NCBI GenBank assembly: GCA_964640665.1
Contig: CAZXHT010000019.1
Coordinates: 1 to 64,000, forward strand
Source of the DNA: DATKYQ01 sp964640665
Lineage (GTDB): Bacteria > Myxococcota > B64-G9
Length of the DNA stretch: 64,000 nucleotides
Direction of reading: 5' to 3'
Shown: positions 1 to 7,818 of the stretch, piece after piece
Layout of the letters: each line of letters begins with the position of its first letter
Numbering within the stretch: the stretch's first letter is position 1
Notes under the pieces: generated by a model
Told to the model about the DNA's origin: nothing
Databases searched by the model: none
The model's input: only the letters and a program-made list of their open reading frames with translations
Position numbers and translations under genes: made by a program

Positions 1-214
1 GTGGTGTCTTGCCTGTTCGAATGGCCAGGTGAAAGTGATTGTCGAGCAACGACCATGCATAGACAAATGCCGCACCACCCCTGCAAACAGCAGTCAACCG
101 CTGCAGGAAATCCTCCCGATCTTCATCACCCAGGAAGATCTTCCGCCGCTCGATCCCCCGCGCCCATACATGATGAAAAACCCCAGGCGCATCCAGTCTC
201 GGTCCTCGTGGCAT
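1..214 (-). CDS. REP-associated tyrosine transposase (Y1_Tnp/RAYT), 5' part only
   Basis: Reading leftward from ATG at 214-212 gives 71 open codons running off the window edge, beginning MPRGPRLDAPG and containing a H-F-H motif (NHFHLAIRTG) at about residues 62-71. This is the N-terminal half of a Y1/HUH single-strand transposase of the TnpA_REP type: the MPR start, the FHHVWARG segment and the histidine pair are family hallmarks (established knowledge). The catalytic tyrosine would lie beyond the window. These enzymes act on REP-like palindromes. Two 57-bp direct repeats lie just upstream (235-353), as expected for flanking sequences. A second, complete relative lies at 59092-60030. Whether this copy is intact cannot be seen. 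Confidence 0.85.
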   Translation of the reverse strand, partial: MPRGPRLDAPGVFHHVWARGIERRKIFLGDEDREDFLQRLTAVCRGGAAFVYAWSLLDNHFHLAIRTGKTP

Positions 215-234
215 ACGTATAACTTAGCTCAACC

Positions 235-353
235 CAAAATGGGCAGTCAAGAATAATGTTCTTAATGTACCAACGTCCCCTATCCCTATCCCCCTACAAA
301 ATGGGCAGTCAAGAATAATGTTCTTAATGTACCAACGTCCCCTATCCCTATCC
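235..353. repeat. Two 57-bp direct repeats upstream of the RAYT gene
   Basis: Positions 235-291 and 297-353 are identical 57-bp copies separated by 5 bp, giving a 62-bp period. Read on the minus strand each copy starts GGATAGGGATAGGGGACG and contains TTGACTGCCC. The second copy ends inside the next gene and supplies its TAG stop codon (350-348). I infer that these are end or flank sequences of the RAYT element, tandemly duplicated. The outline (GGGG-A/T-CG near the outer end, TTGAC-A/T near the inner end) resembles the inverted repeats of the element at 59067-60084. Confidence 0.85.
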
Positions 354-1880
354 ATCCTCCTTTTCATAGAGGGTCAAGGTCAGCCCCGAAAAGTTGTGGA
401 TCTTTCGTTTCTTTCCGACCAGGCCGTGCTTATGGGTTAGCTCCTTGAATTGTTGGTCTTTTCTAGTCAGCGTCCAGATTCGTTTGTTCTTTCCGATCTC
501 GAAGTCCTGGTTGTCGAACACGGCAATTTTCATCGTCCCGGCACGTACGCGTCGATCGAAGGCTCGGATGCGCGAAGATAGGCACTTCAGTGCATCGAGG
601 CCTGAACATTCCTCCGGCCAATCCGAGAGGACTTCTTCGCCTATCGATCGATCCCAGCCGGGCCCCAGGAGATACCACTTCAGACACCAGCCGACCCTTG
701 GACCGACAACGATGACCAGGTCGTCTGGTGTACCGTGCTCTTGAATATACTTCGCGGCCGAGGCGTATGCTTCCGGCTTCTTGTAGCGGATCGTGTAATC
801 CAGCGCACCGCGCGCAATGAGTACGATCATGGCCAGCACCAGCAGCCGCGTCATCAGGGTCTGGAGCCGCCCCTTTCCTTCGAGGAAGAAAGCCAAGGCC
901 AGGCCGATGGCGAAAAACGGCACGAGAAATGCGAATGTCCTGTTTCCATGCCACATGGGCTTACTCGCGTACGAGATCAATGCCGCTAACGGGAACGGAG
1001 CACACAGGAAAGTAAGTGCGAACCAGCGCCGTGCATGTTTCTTTCCCAGCGCCAATACCAGCACCAACAACACGAAGAGGACGGCGGCGATCCAGACCCA
1101 AGTGCTTCCCTTTTGTGTCGGACCGTTTACGAGAGTCGACAGTCCGGTGAAGAAGTCGTACACGCCGGGCCGCCTCATGTGTCCCAGGCTGCCTTGCGCG
1201 AGTGGAAAATGCAGACTCGCCGAGCCGACAATGCCCACCAAGATGTGCAAACGAACCCAGCGGCGCCGGACGTCCTTCTGGCCTTTCGTTGTGATGAAGA
1301 AGTAGAGCCAGATGAAAGACAAAATGAAAAAGCCGGTGACGTGACTGTAGACAATGCCGAGCTCCGTAAGAACGATGAATAGTGACAGGCGTCTTTTGAT
1401 ATGCCCGGCATTGAAGTACAGGTGGTTTGCATAGAAGCAGGCCACGCACAGGAGCATCAACAGGCTGTACATGCGCGCAAAGTGTGACCAGAAAATGGCA
1501 GATGGGTGGATGGCCATGATCAAGGCGCTGAGAATGGCGTGTTTCTTGCCGAACACCTTGCTTGCCACATGATAAACGAGAACAACCGCCACCAGGTTCA
1601 AGAAAACTGAGATCAGAAGGACGACGAAGTCGCTCTTCCCCAGAACTAGCCACAAACGCAGCAGCAGGTAGTACAACGGTGGGTGGCAATCGTATACCAG
1701 CACGCTATACAGAGAGTATGGAAAGGGGCGGTTGGCAAACGTGACCGAAAGCAGATCATCGTACCAGAGCGACAGGCTGTCTAGTTTGATCCAGCGTATC
1801 CATATCGCAATGTAGAAGATCAGGAAGGGGAGCGAGCTGATGACCAATCCCGCCCACCGCCGTTTCGAAGACTTTTCCAT
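348..1880 (-). CDS. GT-C fold membrane glycosyltransferase (PMT/ArnT/RgtABCD-like)
   Basis: A 510-residue integral membrane protein with many hydrophobic segments, the first at about residues 10-30. After it comes an acidic pair Y40-D41-D42 in the first large extracytoplasmic loop, then H66-P-P-L-Y-Y. This is the pattern of GT-C enzymes that use polyprenyl-phosphate sugars to modify lipids, glycans or proteins outside the inner membrane; the sugar and acceptor cannot be told from sequence. The frame is open further upstream, but that part lies inside the neighbouring carbamoyltransferase gene, so I start at ATG 1880, although no strong ribosome site precedes it. The last codons and the stop fall at the edge of a 57-bp repeat, so the natural C-terminus may have been altered. 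Confidence 0.8.
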   Translation of the reverse strand: MEKSSKRRWAGLVISSLPFLIFYIAIWIRWIKLDSLSLWYDDLLSVTFANRPFPYSLYSVLVYDCHPPLYYLLLRLWLVLGKSDFVVLLISVFLNLVAVVLVYHVASKVFGKKHAILSALIMAIHPSAIFWSHFARMYSLLMLLCVACFYANHLYFNAGHIKRRLSLFIVLTELGIVYSHVTGFFILSFIWLYFFITTKGQKDVRRRWVRLHILVGIVGSASLHFPLAQGSLGHMRRPGVYDFFTGLSTLVNGPTQKGSTWVWIAAVLFVLLVLVLALGKKHARRWFALTFLCAPFPLAALISYASKPMWHGNRTFAFLVPFFAIGLALAFFLEGKGRLQTLMTRLLVLAMIVLIARGALDYTIRYKKPEAYASAAKYIQEHGTPDDLVIVVGPRVGWCLKWYLLGPGWDRSIGEEVLSDWPEECSGLDALKCLSSRIRAFDRRVRAGTMKIAVFDNQDFEIGKNKRIWTLTRKDQQFKELTHKHGLVGKKRKIHNFSGLTLTLYEKEDG

Positions 1881-1963
1881 TAGTAGACAAACCGTGCCGT
1901 GACCATCTTGGCCGCTCGAACGACGGGAACTGTGGTTGGCCTGGTGCCTGCGCCGCAAGCGGT

Positions 1964-3007
1964 CTAGCGCATCGTCAGCGCCATGACCGCTTTCTGTACG
2001 TGCATGCGGTTCTCGGCCTCGTCGAAAGCCGCCGACTGGGGACCGTCGATTACCTCGTCGGTCACCTCGTAGCCGCGGTCGCAGGGCAGGCAGTGCAGGT
2101 AGATGGCGCGCTTGGACGCCTTGCGCATGGCCTTGGCGTCGCAGATCCACTTCTTGTTGCGATCGAAGACGGCCTGGGTCTTTTCGTGGTCACTCTTGCC
2201 CACCGGGGGTTGGAAGAGGGGAGTCGCGCACCAGGCCTTGGGATAAACGACGTCGGCGCCCTTGAGACCGTCATCGAAGTTGTTGGTGATCCGGAAGGAA
2301 CCACCGTTTTGCTTGGACAGCGTGCGACAACTGGCCAGTACTTCGGGATCCAGTTCCATGCCTTTCGGGTGGGCCAGGGTGACCTTCATGCCCATCATAC
2401 TGGCGGCGATGATGGCGCTCTGGGGCACCGAGCGCGGCTTGTGGACGCTGGGCGAGTAAGCCCAACTCATGCTGAACTTGACGTCCTTGAAAGTGCCGAA
2501 TTTCTCACGGACGGTCAGGACGTCGGCCAGCGCCTGGCAGGGATGGTACTTGTCGCACTCCATGTTGATGATCGGGATGTCCGACCAGCGGGCGAATTCG
2601 CGCAGCATCTCGTGGGCCCCGCCGTACTCCCAGTCGACCGGGTCTCCGTAGCAGCGGATGGCGATGCCTTCGCCCATGCGCGCCAGCACGCGCGCCACGT
2701 CGGAGACGCGCTCGGTGGAGTAGGCCACTTCGCGCCCTTCCAGGGCGGGGGTGTAGATCTTCGAGGGATCCAGGAAATGGGCGTGGCCGCCCAGGTGAGT
2801 CATGCCGGCCTCGAAGCTGTTGCGCGTCCTGAGGGACTGGTTGTAGAAGATCATGAACAGGGTCTTGTCATCCAGCAGGTGATGTTTCTCGCCCGTGGCG
2901 CGCTTGCGCTTCAGATCGAGGGCCACGTCCAGGATGGTATCGACTTCCTCGCGCGAGTAATCGAGCAGTGTCAGAAAATCACGTTTGCGAAAGGTATCAG
3001 TTCTCAT
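1964..3007 (-). CDS. argF: Ornithine / N-acylornithine carbamoyltransferase
   Basis: 347 residues with both domains of the aspartate/ornithine carbamoyltransferase family. The carbamoyl-phosphate signature S58-L-R-T-R62 is followed by a GGHAHFL segment, and H305-C-L-P is followed by an EAENRMH helix at the end. The enzyme makes citrulline or N-acetylcitrulline for arginine synthesis in the cytoplasm. A proline-containing loop (SWAYSPSVHKPRSVPQS) sits where acetylornithine-type enzymes carry their WTYHPK loop, so the substrate may be an acylated ornithine rather than ornithine. This is an inference and the argF symbol is used in the broad sense. Start ATG 3007 is preceded by GGGAG at proper spacing. 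No other arginine gene is adjacent. Confidence 0.85.
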   Translation of the reverse strand: MRTDTFRKRDFLTLLDYSREEVDTILDVALDLKRKRATGEKHHLLDDKTLFMIFYNQSLRTRNSFEAGMTHLGGHAHFLDPSKIYTPALEGREVAYSTERVSDVARVLARMGEGIAIRCYGDPVDWEYGGAHEMLREFARWSDIPIINMECDKYHPCQALADVLTVREKFGTFKDVKFSMSWAYSPSVHKPRSVPQSAIIAASMMGMKVTLAHPKGMELDPEVLASCRTLSKQNGGSFRITNNFDDGLKGADVVYPKAWCATPLFQPPVGKSDHEKTQAVFDRNKKWICDAKAMRKASKRAIYLHCLPCDRGYEVTDEVIDGPQSAAFDEAENRMHVQKAVMALTMR

Positions 3008-3099
3008 TTGCGATTCTCCCTTTGAGTGAATGAGTTGTTTCCGGTCTTCTCCGGCGGGCGAAAAGCTATCTCCGTTACTAAAGACTGTCAACCCGAATC

Positions 3100-4167
3100 T
3101 CAGCGAGCCCCGATTCGTTCGTCCAGCCAGCGAGGGGAGGGCGCGCCGACGTGGATGCCGGTCAGGTTGCCGTCCGACCCGACCACGAAGCACGAGGGCA
3201 CCGTGTCTACGCGGTAGGCGCGCGAGGCTTCTCCCTTATCGTCCACCAGGAAGATGCCTGTCTTGTATCCATGCTGCCTGGCGAAATCGGCGACTTCTGA
3301 AGGCGTTCCGCCCTGGTGGACCAGGAGCAGCTTGACGTCGGGATGCGCGCCGGCCCAGGCCAAAAAGCCGGGCATCGACTTGACACAAGCCGCACACCAT
3401 GTGCCCCAGAACTCGATTACCACAGGCTTGCCTGCAAGCGAGCCAAGCGCCAGCGTTCCCTTGCCGTCGGCCCGCGGCAGATTGAAAACTGCGGCCCGGT
3501 CGCCGGCCCGGGGCGGGCGGATCTGGTCGAAATGCGCGTTTATGTAAAACCCGCCGACGGCCCAGGTCGCAAGAATCCAGGCTCCCAGCGCAAAGGCGCA
3601 GATTCTCGGCGGAGCCTTGGCGGATTCGGCCGGTTGCCTGGATGCCTCTGCAAACAGCAACCAGGCCAGCCAGGCGCTCCAGCCGTAGGAGACCGGAATC
3701 CTGATGGCCAGAAGCCACCACTGGATCCCGGCCCGCAAGGCGACCGAGATCGGGATGTTCGGCAGCACCCAGGTGGGTGAGCCCAGCAATGCAAGCGCCG
3801 AACCCAGCAAACCCAGCACCGCCACCGGCACCCACAGGTATACCGCCGCCGTGACCAGTCTCTCCAGCGGAACCCGGGCGCCCCGCAGGCGTAGCAAGCC
3901 TGCAAGCAACAGCGCGATTGCTACGCAAGCCAGAAGCGGCGTCGCAGCGAACCCGATGAACATCGATACCAGGCGGGACAGAAGCAGCCCCAGTTGCGAT
4001 CCGGCGCCGGCCGCCGCCCGGGCTACCGGGACCGGGGCGATGCCCAGCATGACCGGAAACATGAGTACCAGGACGTCAACCAACCCGCCGCCCTCGCCCG
4101 CGATGGCTCTGCGAAACAGGGCACGGGGAAAAAACAAAGCGCCGCCCGTCCTGACAAGCCACCCCAT
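3100..4167 (-). CDS. Membrane protein with C-terminal TlpA-like thioredoxin domain (Yip1-like fusion)
   Basis: 355 residues. Roughly the first 200 hold about five membrane segments and resemble Yip1-type membrane proteins (weak recognition). After a short linker comes a TlpA/ResA-like redoxin domain from about residue 220, with active site W-C258-A-A-C261 and a cis-proline region (TVPSCFVV). It probably faces the periplasm and reduces or shuttles disulfides. Start choice: an ATG at 4212 is open but has no ribosome site, whereas ATG 4167 has GAAGGA (4174-4179) six bases upstream. A Yip1-plus-thioredoxin arrangement is uncommon. Upstream lies the divergent TPR gene at 4279, so the roughly 110-bp gap should hold both promoters. 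Confidence 0.75.
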   Translation of the reverse strand: MGWLVRTGGALFFPRALFRRAIAGEGGGLVDVLVLMFPVMLGIAPVPVARAAAGAGSQLGLLLSRLVSMFIGFAATPLLACVAIALLLAGLLRLRGARVPLERLVTAAVYLWVPVAVLGLLGSALALLGSPTWVLPNIPISVALRAGIQWWLLAIRIPVSYGWSAWLAWLLFAEASRQPAESAKAPPRICAFALGAWILATWAVGGFYINAHFDQIRPPRAGDRAAVFNLPRADGKGTLALGSLAGKPVVIEFWGTWCAACVKSMPGFLAWAGAHPDVKLLLVHQGGTPSEVADFARQHGYKTGIFLVDDKGEASRAYRVDTVPSCFVVGSDGNLTGIHVGAPSPRWLDERIGAR

Positions 4168-4278
4168 GACCATTCCTTCAGCGCGTTCCGGCGCTGCTTT
4201 TGACCTGACCATCTATATCTGCTAATTAATCGTACTGGCAAGCATGTTGCACCCGAGTCACACCCGTGCCAGAGGGAC

Positions 4279-5586
4279 ATGACAGAGATTCAAAAGGGCA
4301 AGGGATCTCCCTTGGATAGCCAGATCCGCGACTACCTGCAGATCCTCAAGCAGGATCCACGCTCGCGCGTGTTCGCGCCGCTGGCCGGCCTGCTTCTCGA
4401 CGGCGGAAACCCTGCCGCCGCGGAGAAGGTCTGCCGCATGGGACTGGAAGTCAACCCCGGTTTCACCGACGGCCACCTGGTCCAGGCCCGTGTGCTGGCC
4501 GCCCTCGGCCGTCCTCGGGAGGCCCTGACCGCAGTCAAGACCGCCCTGGAACTCAACCCGCAATGCGCCGAGGCTTACGCGATTGCTGCTGAGGTCTACT
4601 TGGCGAACGGCCAGGCGCGCGAGGCTTCGGCGGCCTGCATGAAGGCCATCGATATCGATTCTGAAAACAGTCTGGCCCGGCGGCTGCTCAAGCAGATCGG
4701 CGCGGCAGGCATGCTGGCCTCGGGCGGACAACCCCGTGAGCAGGTCAAGGCCACAACCAGGGAGTTCAGGGCGGTGGCCGGAACCTTGCCCGGCCAGCGC
4801 CTGTCCGGAAAGCCTCCCTCGCCGGCCAGCCTGTTCGGCGACGAACTGGCAGACGCAAGCAACGGTGCTATCGAAAGAGTGTCCACCTCTCCGCAGCCGT
4901 TTTCGGCCCTGTCGTCCGGCAGCCAGCCGCCGGTTGCGCTGGAGACGGAGGCCGACGATTTCGAAGTGCCAACCAGGCCGGAAAAGAGCCGGCGGGTAAA
5001 GGCGCACTCGGGCACTCCCATTCCCAGCCTGCCCGTGCACCCACAAGCGCCCGAGCCGGTCGCGTCCCGGCGCCGTGAACCCGTGATTCCCGGAGGTCCG
5101 CGGGTTACGGCGCCTCCAGCGGGTGGACTAAACATGCCGCTGGCCGACGAGGTTCAGGCGGTTATCGATGCCTATAGCGATGAACAGACAGACTTTCCCG
5201 AAGACGAGGCGCGACTCAAGGTCCCGCGCTCGGGACGACTGAAGCTGGTTGTGGGCCTGGCGCTGGCGCTGGCAGCGCTGGTGGCCGTGGTATTTTTGGG
5301 CACACGGACACACCGAAAAAAGGCGGCCAGGCTGAAAGCTCCCGTCGCCGATCTGGCAGCGGGCGCATTTGCGCCTCCGGTCGAGACTCCTCGACCGGCC
5401 CCGGCCGAACAGGCAGACAGCCCGGCTCCTGTCGAAAAGGTCGCAGTCGAACCGCCGGCCGAGGTCGGCAAGATCGATCATCGCAAGAAAAAGAAGCTTA
5501 CCAAGACCAAGCGCCGGCGCAGGCGATCCCGTGTAAAAAAGCACGGCCGCAGGCGCAGGCGAGGGGTGAGAAAGAAGAAGTCATGA
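4279..5586 (+). CDS. TPR protein with one membrane segment and Arg/Lys-rich tail
   Basis: 435 residues. TPR-like helices fill residues about 10-140 (a repeat phase near LEVNP, LELNP and DIDSEN). A long low-complexity Pro/Ser linker follows, then one membrane segment at 321-341 and a C-terminus in which, from about residue 402, most residues are Lys or Arg. I infer a cytoplasmic TPR scaffold anchored in the inner membrane, with a basic tail on the other side that might bind acidic polymers such as nucleic acid, polyphosphate or anionic glycan. A good AGAGGGA site precedes ATG 4279. The stop overlaps the next gene by 4 bp (ATGA), so the two are probably co-translated. No specific function recognised. 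Confidence 0.8.
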   Translation: MTEIQKGKGSPLDSQIRDYLQILKQDPRSRVFAPLAGLLLDGGNPAAAEKVCRMGLEVNPGFTDGHLVQARVLAALGRPREALTAVKTALELNPQCAEAYAIAAEVYLANGQAREASAACMKAIDIDSENSLARRLLKQIGAAGMLASGGQPREQVKATTREFRAVAGTLPGQRLSGKPPSPASLFGDELADASNGAIERVSTSPQPFSALSSGSQPPVALETEADDFEVPTRPEKSRRVKAHSGTPIPSLPVHPQAPEPVASRRREPVIPGGPRVTAPPAGGLNMPLADEVQAVIDAYSDEQTDFPEDEARLKVPRSGRLKLVVGLALALAALVAVVFLGTRTHRKKAARLKAPVADLAAGAFAPPVETPRPAPAEQADSPAPVEKVAVEPPAEVGKIDHRKKKKLTKTKRRRRRSRVKKHGRRRRRGVRKKKS

Positions 5587-6581
5587 ACCGCAATCGTGGA
5601 TTGCTGGCTCTTGTTTGCACGCTGATCGCGCTTGCCTGCGCATTATTCCAGGTGCCGATTGTTTCCGGGCTGGTGTGGCTGGGTCACAGCCTCTCGCAAC
5701 CGCTTCCGGAAGACCTGCCACCGCTGGCAATTGCGCTCAGCCCGGCCGACACGCCCCAACTCCCACGCGGGCCGGGGCAGGCCCAGCCCGTTACTTTGGT
5801 CGAGATGCGATGGGATCAGCGCGCCGATCCCGAGGTGCGCCGCCTGGCCGACAAGTACCGCTTGCCTTTTACGCTGCTCAAGTCTCATCTGGCCTTTGCC
5901 TCTTGCGGAGTGGCCGCCGCGGACGGCATGTTCTGGCCGCGACTGCCGGCTGGAGAGGACGACTCGCGCTTGAAGAAGCAGCCCGGCGAGGCTCTGGCGC
6001 GCACCCGGGCCGCCGCGGCCGTTCTGGCTCGCTACCGCCGGGAGACAGGATCTATAGCCGGCGCATTGACGGCCTGGAAGATCGGTGTGGTACGCAGCCT
6101 GCATGCCCTGGGCGGCATCGGTCGGGGAATCGAAGAAGTCACAGACGCCTTGCGCCGGCGCCTGCCGGCTTTCGATTTCAACGCGGCCCGCCGCTACCTG
6201 TGCAGCGTCTGGGGACTCTCCCTGGCGCTCGAGGCTCGCTGGCCCGCGCAGAACCTGCGGGCTAGCCCGCAGGCAGGCACAAAGGATGGCGGTGTTTCCC
6301 TGAGCGTTCCGGCTGGCGGGGCAATTGTGGCTCCCATGGCGGGAAGCGTCGGGTGGATCGGCCACAATGGCCGGCAAGGATTATGTGTCGAGATCGTTCA
6401 CGGCTGCGAGTTGCGCACGACGCTTTGCGGCTTGGCGGAAGTTCTGGTGCGCCCGGGCAAGCGCCTGCAGCCGGGATCGATCGTTGGCCGGGCGGCCCCG
6501 GGAGGTACCTGGTTCGGCCTGGATCTGGGCTCTTACCACCTGGATCCGCGCGTGTTAAGGGCAGGGCCCCGGGACGACTAG
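5583..6581 (+). CDS. Degenerate M23-type (LytM) protein with N-terminal membrane anchor
   Basis: 332 residues. An N-terminal hydrophobic segment (about 6-33) acts as signal or anchor. A middle region (about 75-215) has spaced motifs loosely like a lytic-transglycosylase fold. A C-terminal M23/LytM-like beta domain follows (about 240-320: APMAGSVGWIGHNG, then LRPGK-like and GTWFGLDLG). The zinc-binding His-x-His of active M23 enzymes is missing: the usual YxHL position reads TTLCGL. It is therefore probably an inactive regulator, as known for EnvC/NlpD-type LytM factors that activate amidases. It overlaps the basic-tail TPR gene by 4 bp. Family assignment of the middle region is weak. Confidence 0.65.
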   Translation: MNRNRGLLALVCTLIALACALFQVPIVSGLVWLGHSLSQPLPEDLPPLAIALSPADTPQLPRGPGQAQPVTLVEMRWDQRADPEVRRLADKYRLPFTLLKSHLAFASCGVAAADGMFWPRLPAGEDDSRLKKQPGEALARTRAAAAVLARYRRETGSIAGALTAWKIGVVRSLHALGGIGRGIEEVTDALRRRLPAFDFNAARRYLCSVWGLSLALEARWPAQNLRASPQAGTKDGGVSLSVPAGGAIVAPMAGSVGWIGHNGRQGLCVEIVHGCELRTTLCGLAEVLVRPGKRLQPGSIVGRAAPGGTWFGLDLGSYHLDPRVLRAGPRDD

Positions 6582-6615
6582 CGCCCCACCCTCGTAGTTT
6601 GAGGGTCTGGCGCTA
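6579..6615. terminator. Bidirectional hairpin between two convergent genes
   Basis: TAGCGCC (6579-6585) pairs with GGCGCTA (6609-6615), and inside it ACCCTC pairs with GAGGGT around a short loop. The outer arms contain the stop codons of both converging genes (TAG at 6579-6581 on the plus strand and TAG at 6615-6613 on the minus strand). It probably ends transcription in both directions. The T-tract is weak. Confidence 0.6.
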
Positions 6616-7818
6616 ATTCTGTTCTTTCTCGTCCGTGTATGCCTCAGAAGCGTCCAGAAGAACGAAGTCTTTCAGAAACTGCTGCAGCAGGTCTCGTTTG
6701 TCCTCGCTGACCTCCTCGAACGAGACCCCGACACCGGCGACCTGCTTGGGCCTGGCCGGATCGGCCTGCACGGAACGAACCACGCGTCCGACGAGATCGA
6801 GCTTCTGCAGCGTAAGCGGGTGGATCAGGGTTACCTGGATGGAACTGCCAACCGGCGGCCCCTCGAGAGTCTGGATGAACACGCCGCCCGCGGACACGTC
6901 GCGCGCCAGCGAGGTGCCGAAGGCGTCGACAGCCTGGAACCGGAGTTTAACCTGGCGTTCCACCCGCGGCGTTCTGCGCCTTTCCATCTCCTGCGCTTCG
7001 TCCCTGCCCGAGACCCTCAGCCCCAGGTAATCCCGCACCGTCGCAAGGCTGCTGTCTTCCATCTGCAAGAAGCGCACTCCCAGTCCTGCCGGGCGGCCCG
7101 GCGCGGGATCGTCGATCACCCTGACCACTTCGCAGATGGCCTTGGCCGAGGGCATCTCCCCCGGCATGTGCAGGATGACTCTGATCTTCTCTCCCGCCGG
7201 AACCAGGTGCTCGGTGGCGATGAACATACCCCCGAGACTCAGGTCTTCGGTCTTGAGCTCGAAGAAACCCTCGGCGTAGACGAACTCGACCTGCAGCTTG
7301 GTGTCCACGCGGGCGAACCGGCGGCGCTCCAGCAGCTGCTGATGCAAGGAGTCGTCGACCAGGCTGTAGACGCTGCGCTTCTGTTCGTAAGTCAGGTCGA
7401 TGAACTTGACACCCATGCCCCGCTTGGCCGGGTCCCCGCTCTCGTTTACCCATACCACATGCCCCTTGATCGGAAAGCTCAATCCCTTCTGGGCCAGGAC
7501 GATTTCCAGCTCGATTTCCGAACCGACAGGAAGCGGATCCACAGTGGCCACGAACAGGCCTCCCTCGCCCAGCACAGGGATGTAGCGATCCTTGAGTTCG
7601 TTGCGCGTCCAGTAGCGCACGGCCAGAGAGACGGGCACCCTGAGAAACTCGCGCGTATCGGCCGCGGGGTCCGGCTCGGCCTGAAACAGGATCTTCTCAA
7701 ACTCGCGCCGGTACTCTTTCCACTGCCCGCGCTCCTGTTCGGACAAGCTCTGAGGATCTTCTCGTTTCCTGGCGTTGAGATCCTCGAACGCCTCTAACAT
7801 GCTGGAAAAGCCTTCCAT
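6613..7818 (-). CDS. Triple PilZ-domain protein
   Basis: 401 residues holding three PilZ-like beta-barrel domains of the TIGR02266 kind seen in myxobacteria, at about residues 55-150, 165-270 and 280-385. Domains two and three start with RRRFARVDT and RRRTPRVE, the Arg-rich loop that binds cyclic di-GMP in classic PilZ proteins, and carry the D-x-S-x-x-G-like motif (DLSLGGMFI, DVSAGGVFI). Domain one (EFLRVPVSL, LGEGGLFVA) lacks the Arg cluster and may not bind ligand. I infer a cytoplasmic c-di-GMP-responsive adaptor. A paralogue with the same layout lies at 22593-23816. Start ATG 7818 shares one base with the upstream stop, with AGGGAG just before it. Confidence 0.85.
   Translation of the reverse strand: MEGFSSMLEAFEDLNARKREDPQSLSEQERGQWKEYRREFEKILFQAEPDPAADTREFLRVPVSLAVRYWTRNELKDRYIPVLGEGGLFVATVDPLPVGSEIELEIVLAQKGLSFPIKGHVVWVNESGDPAKRGMGVKFIDLTYEQKRSVYSLVDDSLHQQLLERRRFARVDTKLQVEFVYAEGFFELKTEDLSLGGMFIATEHLVPAGEKIRVILHMPGEMPSAKAICEVVRVIDDPAPGRPAGLGVRFLQMEDSSLATVRDYLGLRVSGRDEAQEMERRRTPRVERQVKLRFQAVDAFGTSLARDVSAGGVFIQTLEGPPVGSSIQVTLIHPLTLQKLDLVGRVVRSVQADPARPKQVAGVGVSFEEVSEDKRDLLQQFLKDFVLLDASEAYTDEKEQN

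Noticed and set aside
235..353. CRISPR-like repeat
   Set aside because: Only two copies, 57 bp long with 5 bp between; no spacers of normal size.
2000..3025. Long open frame antisense to the carbamoyltransferase gene
   Set aside because: It shadows a well-recognised gene, has no family resemblance and is expected in GC-rich DNA.
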